64,000 bases of DNA from Deltaproteobacteria bacterium. Lineage in GTDB: Bacteria > Myxococcota > XYA12-FULL-58-9. The stretch is taken from the NCBI GenBank assembly GCA_016218825.1, contig JACRCV010000050.1:1-64000 (forward strand), written 5' to 3'. The position numbers and the translations under genes are program-made. The notes beneath the pieces were generated by a model. The model was not told the origin of the DNA. It was given only the letters and a program-made list of their open reading frames with translations, and ran no database searches. This document shows positions 37,102-46,900 of the stretch, piece after piece. Numbering within the stretch: position 1 is the stretch's first letter; each line of letters opens with the position of its first letter.

Positions 37102-38145
37102 TCAGTGCCCGTGGTCGTGATGGCTGTCGGGGCCATGCGGGTGCGAGTGGACCCGGGCGTCGTGCGCGTGCGGGTGCGCGTGCGGTCCGACCGGGGGCGG
37201 GTCGTGCGGATGGTCGTGATGACCGTCGTCGTGCGAATGGGCGTGGTCGTGGCGCGTCGTTCGGTGCGCGTGCGCGTGGCGATGCGCCTCGGTCAGATGG
37301 AGGCCGACGCCGGCCACGAAGAGCACGACCGCGGCCGCCGTCGCGGCGCCAAAGGTCCGCTCCCCGAGGAGGATCGCGGCCAGGACGCCGACGAACGGCG
37401 CCAACGCGAACACCGAGCCGGTCCGGCCGGCGCCGATCCGCCGTTGCGCGAGCAGGTAGAGCCGCAGGCTGCCGCCGTACCCGGTCGCGCCGCACACCAA
37501 CAGACCGCCGGTCTGCGCCCAGCTCGGTCCCGGCTCGGCGACGAGCAGCGACAGCAGGCCGGTCAACAACGCGCCGCACAGCGCCTTGACGCGCACCACC
37601 GCCGCCGGATCCAGATCGGCGAACGGCCGCGTCAAGACGTTGTCGAGCGCCCACGCGAGCACCGCGGCCACGACGGCGACCGCGCCGCAGAGCCCGACCG
37701 CGCTGGTCGACGCCGCCGCGGCGACGGTGACCACGCCGCCGGCGAACATCGACAGCACCGCCAAGAGCACCCGCAACCCGACGTGCTCGCGGTAGAGGAG
37801 CGCCGCGAGGCCGACGGTGAACACCGCCTCGCCGTTCAACAACAGCGAGGCGTAGGTCGCCGGCAGCCGCTGCAGACCCCAGGCAAACAACGTCGGCGCC
37901 AACGCCGCGCCGATGCCCGCGATCGCCACGAGCCGCGGCAGGTGCCGCAGGCGCACCGCCGCCTCCAGGCGCGCGCCGCCCTGGCGCACCCTGCCCGTGG
38001 CGCCGAGGAGCGCGCCGGCGTACAACAGCGCCGCGGTCACGAACGGATCGAGGCCGGCGCCGAAACGCTGGATGAACGGCGTCGTGACGCCGAACGCCAC
38101 CGCGGCCAGAGCGGCGAGCAGCGTGCCGGCGACGATCGGGCTCAT
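37102..38145 (-). CDS. EamA/DMT family transporter with His-rich C-terminus
   Basis: This 347-residue protein has about ten TM segments in two five-TM repeats (EamA type; GVTTPFIQRFGAGLDPFVT near the start). The C-terminal 60 residues form a His/Asp-rich tail (HRHAHAHRTTRHDHAHSHDD and so on), facing the cytoplasm if the usual topology holds. Such tails bind Zn, Ni or Co. EamA proteins usually move metabolites or drugs, so this may be a metal-responsive or metal-exporting variant. ATG 38145 has GAGG at 8-nt spacing. It ends the operon with the radical SAM and PDZ genes. Confidence 0.85.
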   Translation of the reverse strand: MSPIVAGTLLAALAAVAFGVTTPFIQRFGAGLDPFVTAALLYAGALLGATGRVRQGGARLEAAVRLRHLPRLVAIAGIGAALAPTLFAWGLQRLPATYASLLLNGEAVFTVGLAALLYREHVGLRVLLAVLSMFAGGVVTVAAAASTSAVGLCGAVAVVAAVLAWALDNVLTRPFADLDPAAVVRVKALCGALLTGLLSLLVAEPGPSWAQTGGLLVCGATGYGGSLRLYLLAQRRIGAGRTGSVFALAPFVGVLAAILLGERTFGAATAAAVVLFVAGVGLHLTEAHRHAHAHRTTRHDHAHSHDDGHHDHPHDPPPVGPHAHPHAHDARVHSHPHGPDSHHDHGH

Positions 38146-38166
38146 CACCCCGGCCTCACCGCGGCC

Positions 38167-39168
38167 TCAGGCGGCGGCAAAGCCGCACCCCCGGCACTCC
38201 GCGAACGGCTGGACGCGAAGGTGGTCGATCTTCTGCGCGATGCGCGCGCGGAGCTCGGCGACGCTCGAGGTCGTCACGTTGCCCACCGAGTGCGCCGGAT
38301 GCGAGCAGAAGAGCAGCTCGCCGTCGCCGACGACGGTCAGGGGTCGTCCGGCCGCGCGGCAGCCGCAAAGCCGGCGGCGTTGCCACAGCTTCTTCGCCTG
38401 GTAGAGCACGTAGCCCACCGGCGCCGGGGTGGCGCGGACTCTGGCGAGCGTCGCGCGCGCCTTGTTGAGGAGATCGGGGTCCGGATACTCGAAGGCCACG
38501 CCGTGCGCCGCGAGCAGGCGCTGTACCCGCCGCAACACCGGGAGCGCCGAGCCCGGGTCCACCCGCTCCGCGTCGATGAAAGGATGCGGGCGATCGGCGA
38601 TCAGCCAGTGGACGCGGACCACGCGGATGCCGCTGTCGACGGCAAACCGGGCCAGCGCTTCGAGGTGCGGCAGGGTCGAGCGCATCGCGATGGCGATGAG
38701 CCCCACCCGCGGCGCGCCCCGGCGCTCACAAGCGCGGGCCAACGCTTGGATCTGCAGGAGCACCCGCGCCGCGCTCTTCGGCGTCGCGCCGCAGAGGTGG
38801 CTGTAGAGGCCCGGGTCGACCGTGTCCAGCGACACGAACACGTGGGTGAGCGCCGAGGCGGCCAACACCCCGATCCTCGCCTCATTGAGCAGCGAGCCGT
38901 TGGTGACCAGGGAGGTGTCGGTGAGCGCGAAGGCGCGGTTGGCGGCCCCGATCACTTCGGGGAGGCGCGGGTGCATCAGCGGCTCGCCGGCGCACGAGAG
39001 GTAGACGCTCCAACACAGCTCCCCGAGGGTCGCGAAGGCCTTGGCGAGGTAGTCGAGCGAATAGGGCTCGACCGGCGCCGAGGGCTCGCCGTGCCCGAGG
39101 CAATAGCGGCAGCGGTAGTTGCAGCGCAGGTCCAGATCCATCCGTGCTTCGAAGAGCCGCAAGCTCAT
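38167..39168 (-). CDS. Radical SAM enzyme with SPASM-like C-terminal Cys
   Basis: This 333-residue enzyme has the SAM-cluster motif CNYRCRYC (Cys16, 20, 23) and the GGEPLMHP-type turn as CAGEPLMHPRL. Its C-terminal region holds further Cys (LCGCRAAGRP, LFCSHPAHS, ECRGCGF), which could ligate an auxiliary Fe-S cluster as in SPASM enzymes. The substrate is unknown; SPASM enzymes often act on peptides or proteins. No precursor peptide gene was noticed nearby. The start at ATG 39168 lacks a clear Shine-Dalgarno, so an earlier start is possible. It lies 21 nt upstream of the DMT gene. Confidence 0.85.
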   Translation of the reverse strand: MSLRLFEARMDLDLRCNYRCRYCLGHGEPSAPVEPYSLDYLAKAFATLGELCWSVYLSCAGEPLMHPRLPEVIGAANRAFALTDTSLVTNGSLLNEARIGVLAASALTHVFVSLDTVDPGLYSHLCGATPKSAARVLLQIQALARACERRGAPRVGLIAIAMRSTLPHLEALARFAVDSGIRVVRVHWLIADRPHPFIDAERVDPGSALPVLRRVQRLLAAHGVAFEYPDPDLLNKARATLARVRATPAPVGYVLYQAKKLWQRRRLCGCRAAGRPLTVVGDGELLFCSHPAHSVGNVTTSSVAELRARIAQKIDHLRVQPFAECRGCGFAAA

Positions 39169-39205
39169 GCCACGTCTGCCCTCGGGTTCCACGCGCTCCC
39201 GCCCG

Positions 39206-39877
39206 CTACGGCGTCGCCTTGGCCTTCGGTTCTTCCAGCACGACCCGGCGCCCGTGGCGCGTCACCTCGATGACATAGGGCCGCTTGGCCTTGACCACCG
39301 ACTCGATGAGGTCTTTGGCGGCGACCGGCGCGCCGTTCAGAGTCAGGATCAGATCACCGACCGCCATCCCCATCTTGTCGGCCCGGTACTGCGGCAGGAT
39401 CTGGGTGACGACGGCGGCGCCGCTCCCCGGGTCGGGGCGAAACACGATGCCGAGGCGCGAGCGTGGCCCGGGCGGCAGCAGGTCGCCGGGATCCGGCAGG
39501 TGCCAGTCGTCGAGCAGATCCCGCAGCTCGCCGCCGCGCGCCAGATATTCTCGCGCCATTCCCTCCTGCTCCGCGGCAGACTGGGGCTTCCGCCCCAAGA
39601 GCTCCTCGAGCCGGTCCAACAGCGCCAGCGCCACCCGACGCTGTTCCTCGGTGGCCTTGGCGGCCGCAAGCTGCGCCGGCAGGCGCCGCCGAAGCTCGAC
39701 GATGGCCTGCGCCTGGATGCCCGGGGCTGCCGCGGGTCTCGCCGCACCCGCCTGCGGCACGCCGGCCTCGATCTGGGAAGGCGGCGGGAGCTCGCGGGAC
39801 GGCGACGCGTCGGACCCCGAGCCGCCCGGCCCTACCGCCGTGAACACCGCCACGAACCAGACGCCGTCGACGCTCAT
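39206..39877 (-). CDS. PDZ-domain protein
   Basis: This 223-residue protein starts at ATG 39877 after GAGGAG. Its N-terminus (VDGVWFVAVFTAVG) is only weakly hydrophobic. The middle is a helical segment (about 55-120), and the C-terminal 80 residues form a PDZ-like domain (VVTQILPQYRADKMGMAVGDLILTLNG). PDZ domains bind protein C-termini, and this one may be a periplasmic or cytosolic adaptor. No protease domain is attached. It sits 37 nt upstream of the radical SAM gene and probably heads that operon. Confidence 0.7.
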   Translation of the reverse strand: MSVDGVWFVAVFTAVGPGGSGSDASPSRELPPPSQIEAGVPQAGAARPAAAPGIQAQAIVELRRRLPAQLAAAKATEEQRRVALALLDRLEELLGRKPQSAAEQEGMAREYLARGGELRDLLDDWHLPDPGDLLPPGPRSRLGIVFRPDPGSGAAVVTQILPQYRADKMGMAVGDLILTLNGAPVAAKDLIESVVKAKRPYVIEVTRHGRRVVLEEPKAKATP

Positions 39878-40113
39878 CTTCGTCTCCTCGAGCCGACCGC
39901 CGCGGCGCGGCTCCGCGCCGCAGAGCGTAGCAAACCACCGGACAAAGGCAACGACCGCCCGCAGGCACGCGCTCGGGCCTCGGTCCCACGCCTCTGAAGG
40001 GTTGACCGAGCGCAGCACCTTTGCAATAGACCGCTGGGTCTCGACCGCCTCACGTGCGGCCCTTCCCGGCCACGACCCCGGCGGTCCGAGGCCAACCTGC
40101 GGAAGGGATCGCG

Positions 40114-41136
40114 ATGTTGCCACGTCGTTCGTCAAGCCGTCACGCTCGGGTGCCGATGCTCGCGGCGAGCATCCTTACGAGCGCCACGCTCGCCGCTGCC
40201 GCCCACGCCGAGGACAGGCCGAAGGTCGCGGTGCTGGACGTGCAGACGACCGGCATCGACCCGAAGCTCGCGCCGTTGCTCACCGAGGTGCTCTCGGTCG
40301 AGATCGACGCCCTCGGGCGCTTCGAGGTCCTCGCGGGCCGCGACGTCGCGACGATGCTCGGCTTCGAGAAGCAGAAAGAGGTCCTCGGCTGTGCAGAGAT
40401 GTCGTGCCTCGCCGAGATCGGCGGCGCCCTGGGGGTGCAGCTGCTGGTGGCGGGAGACGTCGGCCAGATCGGCGAGACCTACGTGCTGAACATCAAGCTC
40501 ATCAACATCGCCAAGGCAAAGACCGAGCGCCGGGTCTACGAGACCGTGCAAGGCAAGATCGACGTGCTGCTCGCCGCCATCAAGGCGGGCGTACACCGGT
40601 TGTTTCCCGCGGCAACGACCGCGCCGCCCGCGGCCGCGGCGGCCGCTGCCGAGCCGCCGGTGCCCGCGCCGGCCACGAACGCTGCGCCTCAGCCTTCGGC
40701 GCCATCACCGTCCCCGAGCGGCTATCCCCAGCCGACGGCGACGGCGCTCACCCCGGCGAGCACACCGCCCGCGACCGCCGACGCCCACGCCGAGGTGGGA
40801 CGGCCCATCGGGGTCGTGCCGCTGCTGTTGTGGGGAGTCGGCGTCGCGGCGCTCGGCACCGGCGTCTTCTTCGGCGCCCGGGCGCTGCAGCACCGGACGA
40901 ACGCCTACGATCGCGACTTCGTCGGCGGCCAGGTCGAGATCGAGCGCGGCGAGACGAGCCGCACCTGGGCGGCGATCGCTCTCGGCGTCGGCCTCGCGGC
41001 CGCGGCGTCGGGCCTCGTCGTGTGGCGCCTGGGCGGAGCACAGCCGGCGGCGCTGGCGGTGAGCCCCGCCGTTGTGGACGGCGCCGCGGGGCTGGTCGCG
41101 GTCTTGAGCCTCGAGCCTGCGAGGGGAACGCCATGA
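40114..41136 (+). CDS. CsgG-like lipid/outer-membrane-associated protein with C-terminal TM segments
   Basis: This 340-residue protein starts at ATG 40114 after GGAAGGGA. A signal peptide (ILTSATLAAAAHA) precedes a CsgG/FlgT-like alpha/beta domain (PKVAVLDVQTTGIDPKLAPLL, GCAEMSCLAEIGGALGVQLLVAGD), which in the family relates to secretion or assembly of outer-membrane structures. A Pro/Ala-rich linker (about 190-245) and two hydrophobic segments (about 255-275 and 295-315) follow. Two Cys lie in the CAEMSC loop. Its stop overlaps the next gene (ATGA). A function in outer-membrane transport is a guess; the domain is common in myxobacterial TPR/PEGA lipoproteins. Confidence 0.7.
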   Translation: MLPRRSSSRHARVPMLAASILTSATLAAAAHAEDRPKVAVLDVQTTGIDPKLAPLLTEVLSVEIDALGRFEVLAGRDVATMLGFEKQKEVLGCAEMSCLAEIGGALGVQLLVAGDVGQIGETYVLNIKLINIAKAKTERRVYETVQGKIDVLLAAIKAGVHRLFPAATTAPPAAAAAAAEPPVPAPATNAAPQPSAPSPSPSGYPQPTATALTPASTPPATADAHAEVGRPIGVVPLLLWGVGVAALGTGVFFGARALQHRTNAYDRDFVGGQVEIERGETSRTWAAIALGVGLAAAASGLVVWRLGGAQPAALAVSPAVVDGAAGLVAVLSLEPARGTP

Positions 41137-42170
41137 CGAGCGCTCGCCTTTCCCTCGTGGCAACCGGGCTGCTCGTATCGTCCGCGTGCCTGAGCTTCCC
41201 GGATCCGGACCAGGAGCAGCGCTTCCTGTGCGGATCCGCCGCCGATTGCCTCGACGGCTATGACTGCGTCGACGGCTTCTGCGCCAAGGGCCCGGCTGGG
41301 GGGAGCGACTTGTGCGCGCTCGCGGAGTGCGTGCTCGCGACCTCGCAGAGCAATCCAGCGAGCGTCGCGGTCTTCGCCGGCACGGTCTACTGGACCAACT
41401 ACGAGGGCGGCACGGTGATGAAGGTCGAGGCCCGCTACGGCGCCGATCCGGTCCCGGTCGCGACCGCCCAGAACCACCCCGCGGTCCTCGCGGTCGACGC
41501 CACCGGCGTCTTCTGGACCAACTTCGGGACCACGGCGGGGAACGGCAGCGTGATGCGGGCCGGCCATGATGGCACCGGGGTCACGCCGCTCGCCTCCAGT
41601 CAGAGCGGGCCTTTGGGGATCGCCATCGACGGCAACGTCTACTTCACGAATCGCGCCGGCGGCGACGTCCGCAGCGTCGCCAAGTCCGGGGGGGCGAGCA
41701 CCCCCATCGCGCCCACCGAGAACAGCCCGCAACGGGTCAGCGTCGACGGCGCGTACGTCTATTGGATCACCCAGGAGGCGAGCGGCGCCGTCCGCCGGGT
41801 GCGCGACAACGGCACCGCCTACCTGACCATCGCCAGCGGCCAGCTCGGCGCGCAGGGGATCGTCGCGGCGGCCGGCTTCGTCTATTGGACCACCCAGGAC
41901 GGCTACGTGCGCCGCGCGCCGGAGGGCGGCGGCAACGTCGAGGATCTGGCCCCCGGGGAGAACAACCCCTTCGACGTCGCGGTCGATGCCACCCACGTGT
42001 ACTGGACCAATCGGGTCACCGCCGGCGCGGTCCGGCGGGCGCCGCTCTTCGGCGGCGCAGCCGAAGACGTCGCTGTGGGCCAAGACACGCCCGAGGGCGT
42101 GGCGCTCGACGCCACCGGGGTCTATTGGGTGAACGCCGGTGGCGGCACCGTTCGGCGCGCCCCCAAGTGA
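41133..42170 (+). CDS. Lipoprotein beta-propeller
   Basis: This 345-residue lipoprotein has a signal (MTSARLSLVATGLLVSSAC). A short Cys-rich module (CGSAADCLDGYDCVDGFC) and a repeated-blade domain follow, in which V-Y-W-T-N recurs (GTVYWTNYEGG, GVFWTNFGTT, YVYWITQEASG, HVYWTNRVTAG, GVYWVNAGG). This is the typical 6-bladed myxobacterial sugar/ligand-binding or YWTN propeller seen in LDL-receptor-type and surface lipoproteins. No enzymatic residues are evident. It is co-translated with the CsgG-like gene. Confidence 0.8.
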   Translation: MTSARLSLVATGLLVSSACLSFPDPDQEQRFLCGSAADCLDGYDCVDGFCAKGPAGGSDLCALAECVLATSQSNPASVAVFAGTVYWTNYEGGTVMKVEARYGADPVPVATAQNHPAVLAVDATGVFWTNFGTTAGNGSVMRAGHDGTGVTPLASSQSGPLGIAIDGNVYFTNRAGGDVRSVAKSGGASTPIAPTENSPQRVSVDGAYVYWITQEASGAVRRVRDNGTAYLTIASGQLGAQGIVAAAGFVYWTTQDGYVRRAPEGGGNVEDLAPGENNPFDVAVDATHVYWTNRVTAGAVRRAPLFGGAAEDVAVGQDTPEGVALDATGVYWVNAGGGTVRRAPK

Positions 42171-42172
42171 GG

Positions 42173-42197
42173 GCCCGTCAAGACGTATCCTACGGGC
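42173..42197. terminator. Possible bidirectional terminator between convergent genes
   Basis: GCCCGT (42173-42178) and ACGGGC (42192-42197) form a 6-bp stem with a 13-base loop, just after the propeller stop and before the end of the convergent SnoaL-like gene. There is no T-tract. Weak candidate. Confidence 0.3.
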
Positions 42198-42206
42198 AGC
42201 TGCGCG

Positions 42207-42635
42207 TCACTCGGGCTGGCTGCGCTCCGAGTTGCCGCGCCCGAACGCGTCACCGAGGACGGCCTCGGAGTGCAGCGCACAGACCCAGCGGCCGTTCTTG
42301 AGCACCCAGGTGGAGGTGTCGGCGGCCTCGAGCGTCACCGGCTTGCCTTCGACGGTGAGCTCCTCGCGGACCTTGTACGCGATGATGGCGACGTCGTCTC
42401 GCAGGAACCGGACCTCGGTGTCGCCGCTCAGCTCGAAGCTGTTGATCTTGTAACGGCTGTCCTTCATCATCGCCGCGAGCGCTTGCTTGTCGACCCGGCT
42501 GATCCCCTGGGCACCGGCGATGAGGCAGGGGTCATCCGTCAGCCGTAGCGCGGTCTCGACGTCGTTGTCCTTGACCGCCTGCCAGTAGCGCCGCTCCAAC
42601 CCCAACAGCTCCCGCTCCTGATCTTTCAATGTCAT
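42207..42635 (-). CDS. SnoaL/DUF4440-like protein
   Basis: This 142-residue cytoplasmic protein has the NTF2-like pattern: a helix (RELLGLERRYWQAVKDNDVETALRLTDD), a loop GAQGISRVDK and strands to TSTWVLKNGRWVCALHSEA. SnoaL-like folds are used in many small enzymes and binding proteins, so no activity is assigned. The ATG at 42635 has AAAAGGAGG 6-8 nt upstream, one of the best ribosome sites here. The gene is convergent with the propeller gene. Confidence 0.8.
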   Translation of the reverse strand: MTLKDQERELLGLERRYWQAVKDNDVETALRLTDDPCLIAGAQGISRVDKQALAAMMKDSRYKINSFELSGDTEVRFLRDDVAIIAYKVREELTVEGKPVTLEAADTSTWVLKNGRWVCALHSEAVLGDAFGRGNSERSQPE

Positions 42636-42805
42636 GACGTCCTCCTTTTGCGGGCCTATGGTGGACACGTCGGCGGCGATTGGCAACGTGCGCGACACCG
42701 GCGTCGCAGACCGGCGCCCGACGCCGATACCCTGCAGCATGGGGCAGCGTCCGAGCGGCAGAGTTGCTATGTTGGCCGTGGGGGCGGGACCGACGTTGAG
42801 GCCAG

Positions 42806-43855
42806 ATGTGCCGACGACAGGCGACAGCGAGAGTTGCGGTGGCGAGGGCCGCTAGCGTCACGATGGTAGCGCCGGCCTCGGTGCGGACCGCCGACGCCGG
42901 CGGCGGCGCCCCGACCGACGGCAAACGCTTCTTCAACCTCGAGCCCTTCGAAGAGCACGGCTTCGGCGCGATGCTCACGTGGATGCTGAACCGCGACCGC
43001 GGCACGTGGGAGGACCGCACGGCGGTAGCCTCTGCCCCGCCGCCGCCGCGCCGTGTCGGCCCCGGCGAGCTGCGGGTCACCGTGATCGGCCACTCGACGG
43101 TGCTGGTGCAGCTGGACGGGATGAACATCCTGACCGATCCGATCTACTCCGACCGCGCCGGACCGCTCTCCTGGCTCGGGAGCAAACGGATGCGCGCCCC
43201 CGGCATCCGCTTCGAAGACCTGCCGGTGATCGACGCGGTCGTCGTCAGCCACAACCATTACGACCACCTGGATCTGCCGACGCTGGAGCGCCTCGCCGTC
43301 TTGCACCAGCCGCGCTTCTTCGTCGGCCTCAAGAATGCCCAGCTGCTGAACGACGCCGGCATCGCCAATGTCACCGAGCTCGATTGGTGGCAAACGGCGC
43401 CCCTCGGCGCCGACCTTCGCATCGTCGGCGTGCCGGCGCAGCACTGGTCGAAACGCGGCCTCGGCGACGACTTCACGACCCTCTGGCTCGGCTTCCTCAT
43501 CGAGAGCCGTGCCGGCTACGTCTACTTCGCCGGCGACACCGGCTGGGGGCCGCACTTCGAGCAGATCGCCGACCGTTTCGGCCCGGCGCGCCTGGCGCTG
43601 CTGCCGGTGGGCGCGTTTCGGCCGCGCTTCATCATGGAGCGCGCCCACATGTCGCCGCCGGAAGCGGCAGACGCCGCCGCGGTGTTGCAGGCCACGACCA
43701 GCATCCCGATCCACTACGGCACCTTCGCGCTCGGCGACGACGGCCAGGACGAGCCGATCACGGTGCTCTGCGAGTATCTCGACGCCACCGCCCTTCCGAG
43801 ACCGACATTCGTGCTCAACGACTTTGGCGTCGGCTTCGACGCCGCCGGGCCCTGA
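42806..43855 (+). CDS. Metallo-beta-lactamase-fold hydrolase, NAPE-PLD/UlaG type
   Basis: This 349-residue protein has a full set of metal ligands in the MBL order: H-x-H-x-D-H at 149-154 (SHNHYDHLD), H in PAQHWSKR, D in FAGDTGWG, and H in IPIHYGTF. The TVIGHSTVLVQLDG start of the domain is typical of the NAPE-PLD/UlaG/RomA-like group. The substrate could be a phospholipid or a lactone. The N-terminus has a basic region with Ala-rich stretch but no clean signal. The start at ATG 42806 is uncertain; an ATG at 42863 would also retain the domain. Confidence 0.85.
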   Translation: MCRRQATARVAVARAASVTMVAPASVRTADAGGGAPTDGKRFFNLEPFEEHGFGAMLTWMLNRDRGTWEDRTAVASAPPPPRRVGPGELRVTVIGHSTVLVQLDGMNILTDPIYSDRAGPLSWLGSKRMRAPGIRFEDLPVIDAVVVSHNHYDHLDLPTLERLAVLHQPRFFVGLKNAQLLNDAGIANVTELDWWQTAPLGADLRIVGVPAQHWSKRGLGDDFTTLWLGFLIESRAGYVYFAGDTGWGPHFEQIADRFGPARLALLPVGAFRPRFIMERAHMSPPEAADAAAVLQATTSIPIHYGTFALGDDGQDEPITVLCEYLDATALPRPTFVLNDFGVGFDAAGP

Positions 43856-43960
43856 CCCCCGAGCCCCGACGAAGGAAATGCCGGGAAGTGGCCGCGGCAC
43901 CTGCTAGACTCGATGCCGTTCCAGATCGTCGAGCGGCGATCGCAGACAAGGATGATGGCA

Positions 43961-46900
43961 ATGACAGCGCGCTCCGGCACGGATCTTCGTCGGCGCGGTG
44001 CGGGGTTGGCGTTCACCGGCGTGCTCCTGGCAGCCACGACCGCGCACGCCGCCGACACCGTCCGCGTGACCTTCGCAACCCAGGCCACCGGCCAGACCGG
44101 CTGGACCTGTTTCACGACCCGGCACCTGGTCGCCGTCTGGCTCGAGGACGACACCACCGGCACCTACGTCCGCACCCTGCGCCTCTTCGGGCAGAGCTTC
44201 CTTCCCAACCTCAAAGACTGGGCCCGCGCCTCGGACATGGTCCTGGACGGAGTGACCGGCGCGACCCAGCTCTGCGACACCGGCAAGGTCGCCGACCAGA
44301 ACGACGCCAACGGCGACGGCTGCGACTGCGGCACCGCCTGCAGCTCGACCGCCATGCCGTCGCAGCTCGACACCACCGCGGTCGACATCTCCGACATCCC
44401 CGACGGCCCCTACCGGGTGCGCCTCGAGCTTAGCCACTGCGAGATCGCGAACAGCTTCGACACCCCCGACACCACGATCGTCTTCACCAAAAACGGGGTC
44501 TCCAGCACCTCGACGCCGGTCAGCCAGACCGGCTTCATGAACGTCGTCATCGCCTATAGCGCCAACCGCGGCGCTGGCTCGCCGCCCGGGGTCAACGCCG
44601 GTGCCAATCAGATCCTGGCGCCGTCCGCGGCCGCGACGCGCACCACGACCCTCACCGGCGTCGCGACCGACGACGGCGGCTCGCCGACGGTCACCTGGTC
44701 ACAGCTCTCTTGCGATCCACCCCCGGGCACGGCGACGTTCGCCGATCTGCACGCCGCGAGCACCAGCGTCAGCTTTTCGCACGCCGGCCGCTACCTGCTG
44801 CAGCTCGCCGCCACCGACGGCACCCTGACCTCCACCGACGAGGTGACGATCACCGTCAACGCCCGCGTCTTGAAACCCGACGCCGACGGCGCGGTCGACT
44901 CGGTGAACACCGGCCGCGCCTTCGGCTCTCTGCTCAACGACGCCGCCGGCGCCCGAGGCCACCACGGCGGCGCGGTCGGCAGCGACTCGCAGAACCGCAT
45001 GCGCTACTACGTCCGCTTCGACACCGGCGCCGTGGTCAAACCGGTGCTCAAGGCGACGTTGCGCCTGCCGGCGGCCTGGGCGCCGATCGGCTGCACCGCG
45101 CCGCTCGCCGGCCACTTGCGCAACGTCTACGTGCTGACCGACGCCGAGGATCTGTTCTACGAGATCGACGACGACGGCGCCGGACCGCACGCGGCGCTGA
45201 CCTGGGCAAACCAGCCGGTGGTGAGCTCGAGCAACGTCCGCGGGATGCTCGACGCCGGCCGCCTCCCGGTCGGCCAATTCAACCCGAACCCGGAGGGCAC
45301 CGTCACCCACATCGCCACCTGGGACGAGACCGACGTCGACCTGGCCGCCACCTTCGCCGCCCTGTCACAGCAGAACGGCTTCCTGGGCTTCTTCGTCCGA
45401 CCGGATCCAGCAGACACGAACCCCTGCACCGTCGAGGTGATGAGCCGCGAGAACTACGTCGCCCCGGAGCTCGTGGTCATCGAAGGCTGGCAGGCGGCGC
45501 CGAACACGCCGCCGCTGGCGGTTGCCGGCAGCGATCAGAGCGTGGCCGACCCGGACGGCGACGGCGTCCAGGCCGTCACGGTGGACGGCTCGGGCTCGAG
45601 CGACGCCGACGGCACGGTCACCGGCTATGCCTGGCAAGAAGGAAGCACGACGCTCGCCAGCGGCGCCGTCGCCCGGGTGACGCTGGCGCTCGGTGTCCAC
45701 GACCTGACGCTCACGGTTAGCGACAACGCCGGCGGCACCGCGCAGGGCGGCGTCCAGATCATCGTCGACGATCGCTTCGCCGGCAACGCCGTCGCCACGA
45801 GCGCCCGCGCCCTGACCGGCGCAACCGCGGGGACCGCCTTCGACAACCTGATGGCGTACGAGTCGTTCGCGGCCGGGGCGCGCGGCGATTGGTTCAGCGT
45901 CGCGCTGCCGGCCGGCGCCGACCTCGGCGTCGCCGCCCAGCTCAGCAACGCCGACGGCGACCTCGACCTCCGCCTGTTCCAACCCGACGCTACGACCCTG
46001 ATCACCTCGTCGGTGACCGCGGGCAACACCGAGACCGTCGCCGCGAGCGATGTCGCGGCGGGAACCTACCTGGTCAACGTCTCGGCCGCGCGCGGCCTCG
46101 CCGACGCCAACACCTACTCGATGACCGTGAGCGTCACCGGCGTGCCGACCCTGTCGGTGACGTTGAATCCCACCGCGGCTCCCGAAAACGCCGGGACCCT
46201 CAGTGCGGCCGGGCTGGTAACGACCGACACCTCGCCGCTAAGCGATCTGATCGTCAACCTCACCTCCGACGACGCCGCGCTCACGGTGCCGGCTCAGGTC
46301 ACCATCGGCGCCGGCGCGACGAGCGCGCCGTTCGACCTGAGCCTGTTGGACAACGCAGTCGCCGACGGCAACCGCCTGGCGACGATCACCGCGAGCGCCA
46401 GCGGTCACGGCGCCGGCTCGTCGGCGCTCACCATCGTCGACGACGACGGCAACGCCGGGCCGGTGGTCAACTGGACGCAAGCGAGCCAGCTGGTCCTCGA
46501 GGACGCGGTCGCCGCCGCGGTGCGGGTGTCGTTGTCGGTCGCGGCGAGCCAGACCATCATCATCCCGTACACCGTCGCCGGCACCGCGACCCCCGGCGTC
46601 GACCACAGCCTGGCGGACGGCTCGATCACGATCGCCGCCGGCCAGATCGTCGGCGCGGTCGGCTTCACGATCACCTACGACACCGCCGCCGAGGGCGACG
46701 AGACCATCGTCGTGACGCTCGGCACGCCGCAAAACGCGGTCCTCGGCGTCACGAGCGTCGAGACCGTGACGATCCGCGACGTCGGCGCCGGCGGCGACAC
46801 CGACAACCCGGGCGCGGATCCAGCCGCCGCCGACAACGTGGCCCACAGCGCCGGCTGCGCCTGCCGCGGCCAGCCGGGAGGCCTCGTGGCGCTGGCGGTC

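Noticed and set aside
37105-39273. Plus-strand open frame of over 700 codons, rich in Arg and His
   Set aside because: It is opposite the DMT transporter and radical SAM genes, which both have clear motifs.
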